In this document: one piece after another, positions 56,380-64,000 of the stretch
Layout of the letters: each line of letters opens with the position of its first letter
Numbering within the stretch: the stretch's first letter is position 1
NCBI GenBank assembly: GCA_025769875.1
Contig: JAGFNK010000071.1
Span: 1-64,000 of the forward strand
Length of the DNA: 64,000 nucleotides
Direction: 5' to 3'
Source of the DNA: Russula earlei
Taxonomy: Eukaryota; Basidiomycota; Agaricomycetes; Russulales; Russulaceae
Position numbers and translations under genes: made by a program
The notes under the pieces: model-generated
The model's database searches: none
The model's input: the letters and a program-made list of their open reading frames with translations, nothing else
Told to the model about the DNA's origin: nothing

Positions 56380-56590
56380 CACACACGCGAATATGCAATC
56401 ACAACAAGCGAATTTGCAAATCTGGTGGGAAAGAGCTCATAATTATAATTAAAGAAATTATAATTAAAGAAACTCATATTAGTTAATCAAGTTATTGTTC
56501 ATCATGCCTGTGCCTCCTGTCACCCCCTGAAAATACTGAAATCCAAGTTCAAGTTCAAGATTCAAGAATTCTCGGTTGGTAAATGGGGCC
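56380..56590 (-). repeat. Harbinger right TIR (~211 bp)
   Basis: Inverse complement of 50867-51062 with an extra 15-bp repeat of the ttaattataa unit. Confidence 0.9.
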
Positions 56591-56593
56591 TTA

Positions 56594-57008
56594 GGCTCCC
56601 ATATTTTAGTTGCACCTAGATACAGTATATAAGGCTCTACTGTCCAAGTTTCAAGGTGATCTATTGAGAAACATTTGAGATATGGCAGTTTGAAATTTCA
56701 CACTCAGATTGCACACAAAAGTCGAAACTTCAAGAACTTAGAATTAGACCCCAACTCTTGGGCTGCATCTAGATACAGTACATGAGATCCCACTGTCGAA
56801 GTTTCAAGTAAATTGATTGAGAAACAGTTGAGATATGGCAGTTCAAAGTTTTGCACTCATGTCAGCACCCAAAAATTGACATGTCAAGAACTGAATATTA
56901 GGCTCTCATATTTTGTCTGCACCTAGATACAGTGTCTAAGGTTCTACTGTCAAAGTTTCAAGGCAATCTGTTGAGAAACTGTTGAGATATACTATCACCT
57001 ATGGGGAA
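56594..57008 (+). repeat. Roughly 155-bp tandem repeat (about 2.7 units)
   Basis: Units begin at about 56593, 56746 and 56900, each with gcacctagatacag, ctactgtcnaagtttcaag, tgattgagaaac and gttgagatatggcag. The left Harbinger flank carries one unit inverted. Confidence 0.75.
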
Positions 57009-58089
57009 CTTGCCATTCCACTACCATCTCACCAGTCACAAATGTCACGAAAGTAACGGACATGTAACACATGCCAAATTAAAGTCCGCCTGGGATGAAA
57101 CATTCCCGTGTATTTACAAAGGCAATTTGATTAGGTGGGGACTAGGGAAAACAGTTAATGGAGTAGCATTATCAAGTGAAATCCAGGACTTGGCTATGTA
57201 CAGAACGCGGTGCTCACATCATGGGCCAGTGCCACACAAGTAAAAGCAAAAGGTCGATATATATCATTGTTATAGCTGCCTGTAGCTGCTGCTCATACGT
57301 ATGGTCTTGTGCTGGCCAATTGGACCGCCTGTAACATGGCATTAAGAGGATAAAACAGCAGTGACCCAGACTCCTCCGACGGTGATCACCCAGCTGGAAT
57401 CAAACTCCGCACTCCGCCATGACAGAAAGCGTGATGCAGGCGTGACCCCCAGCCAAAATACTACTCGAAAACCACTCAATGGACCTCCATTTTTCTTTGC
57501 TAGAATGACATTAATGGCACTCAATAGTATAACTACAAAGTTTTAAATGGGGTTGTTTGAGCAGATACAGGGAAAAATGAAATTGGCGAGATGGTCGTGG
57601 AATGGCGAGTTCCCCATAGGTGATAGTAGCAGTTTTAATTTTGCACTTGAAATGACATCCAAAAATGGCAAGTGCAAGGTCATGTGAAAATGACAGTAAT
57701 GTATCCAATAAATCTTTTTACTGAAAGCCTTTGTGGTTTGTTGAGATAAAAAATAGCAGTTGGTCACACCTGCCAACCAATGCCACATTGGAGTTTCTAT
57801 GGCTCCAAAATAGGTTAGATATGGATCTGGTGATCACAGCTAGCTATATATGTAAAAGGAAATAACCAATTAATTTGATGACATCTTATCTATAGCAGCA
57901 TGCATGGTGTATGTGTTCAGCACACATACAGTAGTAGCACAACACAACACAACATGCTAGTGTGAATGAAGCTTGCATATCACATCACATCTCCATTCAC
58001 TGTTAAACCATGCCACCTGTGAGATAAAAAACAACACACCAGCAAGATAAGCATACAAATGACCCAAACTACAAAAACAACATTCAAGC
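57009..58089. other. Noncoding spacer with inverted arm
   Basis: 56990-57040 and 57575-57630 form an inverted pair (cacctatggggaact...). 57632-57700 pairs with 50747-50809. A short open frame (57001-57243) shows no known motif. ggaatcaaactccgc at 57398 resembles a B box but no complete tRNA fold was found. Confidence 0.45.
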
Positions 58090-58875
58090 TGTCACGAACC
58101 ATTCTCCGGAGAGGGCCCTTGAAGGACCCTTCCTTATAGGAGGAAACCCAGCCTCCATGATGTCGCCCTGTTCACACGAGCAAAAGGGGTGAGTAGAGGT
58201 GTCCACAATATCGCGCGTGCATTGTTGCGCGAGCGATTCTCGGCACAATCGACATACAGCAAGCCCCACTTAAGGGCAACCCTTCTAACAATAAAGGACA
58301 GTATTAGGGCCCTTCTAAGGACCCTTTAGGACGACTCTAAGTGCTCTACAGTGGGTACTAACCTAGTATCAAAGACTCTACAAAGCGTTATTAGACCAAC
58401 TCTAATAACTGAAGAATGAATCAGGTGCTCGCACGTGCACTAGAACAGCAAACACGTGGACAATGAAAGCTCTTACTCAGCAGCTTACTGAGCATGACTG
58501 AGCATGCTCAGTAAGTGCACTCTGACTTCTTACTCAGCACTCTATTGTGCTTGATAACAAGGTTATGACTTGTTCTCCATTTAGCAGTTCTCTTGTAGTA
58601 TATAAGTGCTCAATAAAGTAGCGGACAGTCCTCAGACTGTCCATTTGTTTACGGCACTCTCCATTCCTGGGATACTCCTTTAAGGACCGTCCCCTTGTGA
58701 CTATCCTGGCCTCCTCTCTGCGTGATTGCTCTACTCTCACGGTAACCGTGCCTCTCTGGTACCTGTTACTACTCTGGACTCTACTCCTTGCCCATGCCAT
58801 CTTGGACATCTATCGACTCGTCTTCGAGCTTATCCCTCGCTCTTGAACTGGATAGTTCAACAGTGAGTCTTGACA
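58090..58875 (+). repeat. LTR of family D, plus orientation
   Basis: 786 bp; TGTCACGAACC...CAGTGAGTCTTGACA, TATA box at about 58597 (tatataagtg), TGAGCATGCTCA near 58498. Flanks caagc and cccct do not match. Confidence 0.8.
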
Positions 58876-59608
58876 CCCCTCATCTGAACCGTGCCATCCT
58901 GCACTCATGGACCCTTAGTTGGAGGAGTAGCATCCCCGTAGTTTGTAGTATTTAATGCCCAATAGCTACTGTCTCAAACAGAGGTGGACTTTTGCCTCCT
59001 GGTCCCACAGCAATTTCCAAAGGATGACATGCTGATATGGCATGTACAAGTGTCACCGAGCACATTGAGGTGTAAATAAATTCATTTAAAATATTCTGAA
59101 GGCTATGAGTGAGAGGTCAGGTCAGTCTGATGTCAAGTCCTGGTGGTGCTGGATGCACATTGTCATCTGAGCCCAGTGGGTGTTGCTGAATGCAGCCTGT
59201 CTGAAATGTGAAATGGGAAATGTTGTAGAAATGAATTGAGTAACATGGGCCAGAAAAGTGAAATCACAGTAGAAATTATGGCTGAGAAAGAGCAGATAGG
59301 GAAACGAAACATGAAACACAAAGTTTTGAAGGATTTGCGTCCGAAATGAATCACCTATGGTATGGCCACCATGTTCGGCCTTCCGGTGACCTTCCCAAAT
59401 TGGTCATATTGCTGACTCAGCAGCAATCAGATGCCTCTAACTCATCAAGCAATCACTGCCAGTGTAAGAACTTTTGTTTGAGGCAACACTGGACATAGTT
59501 CTTACTGCCCAAATCAACTACACAGGCATTAATACTCTAGAAAGTTCAGAAAGTCCCCTGTGGCCAACTAGTCAGGGTGGCCAACTACCTGACCCCCTAC
59601 AGTATTGT
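58876..59608. other. Unassigned sequence before gypsy C
   Basis: No gene with recognisable motif. A polypurine-like stretch (minus: gtagggggtcagg) adjoins gypsy C at about 59592. The left half may be a decayed element. Confidence 0.4.
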
Positions 59609-60133
59609 TCATTGGTCTAACTTCCTGTAGTCGATAATTAACCCTTTTTCTTTACTGTCCTTTTTGCCAATAAAAAATACTGGTGACACATAATTGGATG
59701 CTCCTGGTTTGATGTATCCTTTCTCCAGTTCTTCTTTGAGATATTTTCTTAAATATTCCTTTTCTTCTTGAGACAAAGGATAAATCTTGCAATCCAAGGA
59801 TCTAGGAGCATCAGGGAACAGGTTTATCTTCATATCTTCTTCTCTGCTAGCAGGAAAGCATGTAGAGGCCTCCTTAGAAAAGACCTTCATGTGTTGCCAA
59901 TACTCTTCAGGCAAATCTTGTTCTGTTAATTTTTGAACTTTCACATTTTGGTCTCTAGCCCATTCTTGAGCCAAGCTAGTTTTTTGTATATATAGGGCTT
60001 GATCTTCTTTGGGCCTTCCACATTTCTTAACCGCTTTTAGCTGCAAGGATTTGATATAGAGATCAAGGTAATTGAGCCATGCACTTTCTAGGCACAAAGA
60101 ACCTTCCTTGAGTTCTCCTTTTTTCCAGTCCAT
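59609..60133 (-). pseudogene. Gypsy C protease-RT linker and RT start
   Basis: MDWKKGELKEG, LYIQKTSLAQEWARDQNVK, EEYWQHMKVFSKEA, IYPLSQEEKEYLRKYLKEEL, PGASNYVSPVFFIGKKDS and LIIDYRKLDQ (RT motif 1 start), then stop. The rest of the polymerase is absent. Confidence 0.85.
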
Positions 60134-60139
60134 AGTCAG

Positions 60140-60450
60140 TTCAAATTCCCAAAGAAAGGTGTATCCTAATATGACTCAGTCTCCTCCCAAGAATGTGATA
60201 TAAAACTTCTGTAACTTGTTCCTTTTGTTATAATGGACCCTAAGCCAACAGAAATGTTTTAGCTCCCCTTTCTTGTTTTTGGTCCCATCCACATTTCAAA
60301 CCATCATAGGTTCTCAAAGGGCTTGTCTTCCTATTCCTAATCTTTTCCAAGTTTCTTCATCTAGGAAGTTTTCTGTTGCTCCACTGTCTAGTAGAGCCTT
60401 TTCTGTGGCCACTCCTCACACCATGTGAAACAAAAAGGGGATGTTCATAG
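60140..60450 (-). pseudogene. Gypsy C aspartic protease
   Basis: On the minus strand: ALLDSGATENFLDEETW, then MMV-stop-NVDGTKNKKGELKHFCW and VILGYTFLWEF. The DSG active site and flap sequences match gypsy B. At least two stops interrupt it. Confidence 0.75.
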
Positions 60451-60519
60451 TTGCAATTCTCCTAATGTACACGGTGCAAGTTACTGCTGCCCTAAGTCTG
60501 GCCATTGACCTTGAGCTTA

Positions 60520-61188
60520 TCAAAAATCCTCATCTGCCATTATTTTGTCCAGAAAGGCATCCTTTTCTTCTGTCCTCATTCCTTTGATTGCCACCATGAT
60601 ACTATTGATGTCATAAGCAGGGGGTTGTTCTTCTTCCTTAGAATTCTTTACAGGTTCATCTTCTTCTGCTTCTGTAGTTTGAGCTTTGACATCCTTTCCT
60701 TTTTGTTTAGGATCATCCTTTTTCTTCCTTTGAGGGCATTGTAGGCTCATATGTCCAACCTTCTTGCATATGAAGCATTTCCCTTCTGCTTGTAATTTCT
60801 TCTTTTCTTCTTCACTAAGCCTTGAAGTAGTTCTGACTACATCCACATCCATGGCATTAGGATCCTTCTTTGCCTTCTTCTCTTTCCAATTCCAAAGCCA
60901 TTGTGCTCTGGAGCTTAGGTTCCCAGATGCTCCTAAAGCATTCTTCATTTCATTCAGGGCTGCCACTTCTTCTCTTGCTATGGTTTGCCAAGCATCTAAA
61001 TTGCCTGCTGCAGGTAAAGGCCTTCTTTGAAGGATCATAGCATGTAAGTTCCTTTGAAGTCCATCTCTGAACAACTTGACCATCCCTTGAGTGTTTCTAG
61101 GCCATCCAGACATGAGCAGGTATTGATTAAAAGTTGCAATGTAATCATCCAGCTCTCCTTCTTTCATAGTGAGTTGTTGAATATTCAT
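60520..61188 (-). pseudogene. Gypsy C capsid C-part and CCHC zinc knuckle
   Basis: MKEGELDDYIATFNQYL, KLFRDGLQRNLHAMIL, WQTIAREEVAALNEM and the knuckle CFICKKVGHMSLQC, followed by Lys-rich and Glu-rich tails. Frame open for 222 codons. Preceded by a TAG that splits it from 61222-61500. Confidence 0.85.
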
Positions 61189-61221
61189 TGTGGCATCTTC
61201 TATGGTTGTACTGTCGTGCCA

Positions 61222-62170
61222 CTAATTTAGGAAGTCTGTCAAAAATAGGTTCCACAGGTCTTCATCTTCTCGAAGGTGAGTCAGTGGCAACTGGTTTACA
61301 TGATCTCCTAGAACCCTTCTTATCAAGGCTTCCAGTTGTTGAATTACCCAACCATCAACTTTGTCTCCTTTTATAAAGGATAATGCACAGGCCACCCTTT
61401 CATAAGGTACTGTCATGACGCTGCTTTGAGAATTCATGATCCTATACAGCTCAAATTCTTTCATGAACTGTATGGTCTTCTTCCTGTTTCCTGCAAACAT
61501 TGCTGGAGGTTATCCTCTCATTGAACCAGTTCCTCCAGGGATTCCTTGAGGTAATCCAGCAGGTGCTGCTTGGGGTGGGCCTCCTCCTCCAGGGGATCCT
61601 GACGCTCCACCATATGGTGGGTCTCCTCCTTGATGTACATTGGGTACTAGCATTGTTCCATGATGAGTGGCATACAGGTTCCCAGACGTTGAATGGGTGG
61701 TCTGCATTGCTATATGGGTAGTGGTAGCCATTATTTCAGATGCTGCTTGCATTAGATCTATGGCTGTGGCAAAATGTTCAGTGAGCTCATCTATTGGCTC
61801 TTTGTTCTTTTCAATTATTGGAGTTTCCTCTGGTGACTCTGATTTCTTTGGCTTGCTAGTGCTTGTGATGGATATATCTTGTTCAGGTTCACTTCTGAAC
61901 AACCACCCACTAGTATAAGGCTTTGCTTTGGTTCCTAAACCAAACTCTTCTGGATTGGTAATGAAATTGTCCTCGGGTATGTAGAACCTGTCTTCATCCC
62001 AATCAATGAAATACCACTGATCGTTAATGTATTCTGCAGGTCAGACTTTGTTGTTGAATTGTACATCAAAAGATTTACCCTCTGGTTTTGTGGTAGGATG
62101 CCACCGTGCTCCTACACCCATCAAGGAAAAGTTCTGAAAGTCTTTGGTTCATCCACAAAACCTTGCATAT
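61222..62170 (-). pseudogene. Gypsy C Gag N-region and capsid start
   Basis: The 61500-61222 frame has KKTIQFMKEFELYRIMNSQ, VDGWVIQQLEALIRRVLG and EDEDLWNLFLTDFLN. Upstream, 61902-61510 has a Gly/Pro-rich tail, and AEYINDQWYFIDW matches gypsy B's N-domain near 62030. Confidence 0.75.
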
Positions 62171-62557
62171 CTTTTTCCATTACTGCTTGTCTTGAATGGA
62201 GTGTTGATTGATTCTGACTCCAGTTTTGCCTAACTTTCAATTGTGATACTGACACACTTGTTCTTGGCAAAAATACCAATGGATTTTGCTATGTTCTATA
62301 TCCTTCTTTTCTAGGATATAAAGTCTTGGTGGAGTTCCTGATCAACACAGGTTCCATCCTATGACTACTTCTGGGTAAGTTGGGATCCAAATTTTGCTCC
62401 TTCTTGGTGCAAAGATGAGTACGCTCAACTTATGTTAAGATCCTGATAGATCTTATTACTGACTCTTAGTGAAAGAGTTGCTTGATATAGTTCAAGCACT
62501 AGACTTCGAATCCTTTGATATTATCTCAGGAAGAGTGAATGTAAGAGATGAGAAGAG

Positions 62558-63103
62558 TGTTAGGATTCTTGTGTCTCTTTGTGCTCATCTGCTTACCTAT
62601 GCTCTGGTGACTCAATTCTGTTTACTCATATGCACTTATCCATCTGGCTTAGTGATCACTTACTGACCCGCTTACTGATTGATCGGTAATAGCTTACTCA
62701 GTACTTACTGATTGATGACAGATACTAGGAAAGAATGACTCACATGTGAGTCATCTCTGACATTCTTGAATTGTGCTTTACATATTTGGATACTACTGGT
62801 TCTCAGCTATGTGCACCCCGAGTTTCATACAAATCGTATCAGTAGTTGTTGAGATATCGTATAAATAGTCTGTGGTACCAAGAAGCTGAGCCTTACACTC
62901 GACTTACTCTCTCAAACAAGAAACCAATATCTTGTCACTCTCTAAACAAATATCTTAGAAGAACTCTAAGTGAAAGAGGCCCCTCTCTTCTCTTACATCT
63001 ATTCTTCCTGAGATAATATCAAAGGATACGAAGTCTAGTGCTTGAACTAAATCAAGCAACTCTTTCACTAAGAGTCGATCATAAGATCAGTTAGATCTTA
63101 ACA
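62558..63103 (+). repeat. Solo LTR (family E) with 5-bp duplication
   Basis: 546 bp: TGTTAGGATT...GATCTTAACA, flanked by aagag at 62553-62557 and 63104-63108. A tataaata box is at 62860-62867. It sits within the same-family LTR of gypsy C in opposite orientation, so the segment reads as an inverted repeat. Confidence 0.95.
62735..62754. promoter_or_regulatory. Palindrome with two Gcn4/AP-1-type sites in LTR E
   Basis: TGACTCACATGTGAGTCA is an 18-bp perfect palindrome joining TGACTCA, a CACATGTG E-box core and TGAGTCA. It lies about 105 bp upstream of the TATA box, and is repeated at 63325-63344 in the gypsy C LTR. Confidence 0.6.
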
Positions 63104-63324
63104 AAGAGCCTCTTTCACTTAGAGCGATGACTTGGTTTTAGATTTGACAAGATAGTTGTTTCTTGTAAGAGAGTAGGTTGAGCATAAGGCTCAACTTCTT
63201 GGTATATCAGAGTATTTATACATATCTCAATAATGGCTGATCCGATTCATACAAAACTTGGGGAACACATAGCTGAGAACCAGTAGTATCCAAAACTGTA
63301 GAGCGCAATTCGAGAGTGTCAGAA

Positions 63325-63344
63325 ATGACTCACATGTGAGTCAT
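63325..63344. promoter_or_regulatory. Same palindrome in the gypsy C LTR
   Basis: Identical 18-bp palindrome to 62735-62754, conserved while the neighbouring sequence has diverged. Confidence 0.6.
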
Positions 63345-63354
63345 CCTTTCCTAG

Positions 63355-63990
63355 TGTTACAACATTTTCCTTTTACGTTTACTTCTTACCTTTGCTATGA
63401 ACTGCCTCCTTCATACATCCCTTTATTTACTGGTCTCATGATCTCTTACATCTTGTGATCCCTTCTGTATTATCATGTGATCCATACATGTCCAGGTAAC
63501 ACTGGATTGCTGTTACTTTCCCTTTGTTTGGTTCTCTTTCCTTTTATACTTACTTCACAGTTTTGACTGTGCAATGCTGCGCACTTACTGTGCAGCACAG
63601 TCACTTGGTTCTGACTCATTTGTGGCCTCATTTCTATGACTCCTACTTATTATGACTCCTACTATACTAGTAGCGCAGTCAAAGTGCAGCTACTGCTGCA
63701 CTTCTCCTGTATATCTAAGCTCAGTACTTTGTGACCAAAGCCCTAAGCTTGGTCTCTTGTAGAATCCAACCTACTCTTGTCCAAACATATTCACCTGCAA
63801 CCCACTTTACTCCTAATCCTCAAACCACATCCACCTCTCCATTTCATCAACTCTTCACACACACACACCATCTACCATCTACTCTTCACCCTTCCCTTCC
63901 TCCCCTAAGAGTCTCTCTTCACTCTACTGAGAAGAGCTCTCCTCCTTCAAGACATACCTTCCTCTCTCTGCATGTTCAAGGTCTACAACA
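63355..63990 (+). repeat. LTR (family F) at the window end
   Basis: TGTTACAACATT...CTACAACA, with a TATA-like tgtatatcta at about 63709. It inserts into the outer end of the gypsy C LTR. It is followed by gacttgaacg, which could be a primer-binding site. The body of the element, if any, lies outside the window. Confidence 0.65.
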
Positions 63991-64000
63991 GACTTGAACG

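Larger units (their letters stand above)
50867..56590 (-). mobile_element. PIF/Harbinger DNA transposon with LTR insertions
   Basis: TIR outer ends GGCCCCATTTACCAACC (left 50867, right 56590 inverse). A 3-bp target duplication TTA (50864-50866, 56591-56593) is diagnostic of PIF/Harbinger. Genes on minus: a Myb/SANT-like DNA-binding protein (upstream) and a DDE transposase (downstream). It is split by a long LTR at 55076-56037 (in the Myb gene) and a double LTR at 51546-52931 (in the transposase). TIRs are about 200 bp. Confidence 0.9.
59609..63354 (-). mobile_element. Truncated Ty3/gypsy retrotransposon C
   Basis: Minus order: LTR (63354-62433, with a nested solo LTR), Gag N-domain (about 62170-61510), capsid (61500-61188), zinc-knuckle part (61188-60520), protease (about 60450-60140), RT start (60133-59609). 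It ends abruptly at LIIDYRKLDQ, after which the RT is missing. It is homologous to gypsy B. Confidence 0.85.
62433..63354 (-). repeat. 5' LTR of gypsy C, with insertion
   Basis: The inner end GATCTTAACA (62433) matches the solo LTR end. Its length is split by a solo LTR at 62558-63103, and its outer end is cut by another LTR at 63355. Confidence 0.8.

Noticed and set aside
56594..57008. CRISPR-like array
   Set aside because: Units are long, diverged and contiguous without unique spacers, in a eukaryotic transposon context.
57360..57440. tRNA gene or tRNA-derived SINE suggested by ggaatcaaactcc and TGGCGGAGTGCGG
   Set aside because: The A-box-like and B-box-like motifs are adjacent rather than about 30-40 bp apart, and no cloverleaf can be drawn.

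Overview
The window looks like nuclear DNA of a basidiomycete fungus, most likely an Agaricomycete. Host genes are dense and cut by many short GT-AG introns (about 50-60 nt). They include a GH5 exo-beta-1,3-glucanase pair, FMP52, COX23, FIS1, U2AF2 and a Crinkler-type kinase. On both sides lie thick layers of Ty3/gypsy, Ty1/copia and PIF/Harbinger elements. No bacterial, phage or organellar signature, tRNA, rRNA or CRISPR array was recognised.

Layout. (1) 1-20.16 kb is a transposon nest. A decayed gypsy element (A, minus strand) sits inside a second gypsy (B, minus). B abuts the 3' end of a chromodomain gypsy (D, plus). Gypsy A is itself broken by three copies of one unusual element with about 410-bp terminal inverted repeats (TIRs), a TA target duplication, and a gag-like plus Ser/Ala/Pro/Val-rich reading frame but no recognisable transposase. 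(2) 20.16-40.1 kb is a gene island: a tandemly duplicated FMP52-GH5 unit (the FMP52 of the first unit is a remnant), a class-3 lipase, a voltage-gated K+ channel, COX23, an amidase, U2AF2, FIS1 and a Crinkler-header kinase. (3) 40.3-43.3 kb holds a diverged relative of the gag-like/Ser-Ala-Pro gene without the TIRs. At 44.06-44.54 kb there is a three-exon gene for a small, probably secreted protein. (4) 44.85-50.70 kb is a structurally complete copia element with matching 5-bp duplications. (5) 50.87-56.59 kb is a PIF/Harbinger transposon with transposase and Myb/SANT-like genes, split by LTRs of one family. It lies in a tract of roughly 155-bp repeats. (6) 58.1-64.0 kb holds another LTR and a truncated gypsy (C, minus) whose 5' LTR is interrupted by a solo LTR (duplication AAGAG) and by another LTR running to the window edge.

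How the parts relate. The host genes look like ordinary housekeeping and wall/lipid metabolism genes in compact divergent or convergent pairs (K+ channel/COX23, COX23/amidase, U2AF2/FIS1). The transposons give a readable stratigraphy: gypsy B was hit by gypsy A, which was then hit three times by the TIR element. The Harbinger was hit by LTRs. Repeat copies differ mainly by CpG to TpG/CpA changes, as expected of methylated and deaminating DNA.

Limits: exon boundaries were read by eye. Family calls rest on motif recognition, without database searches.
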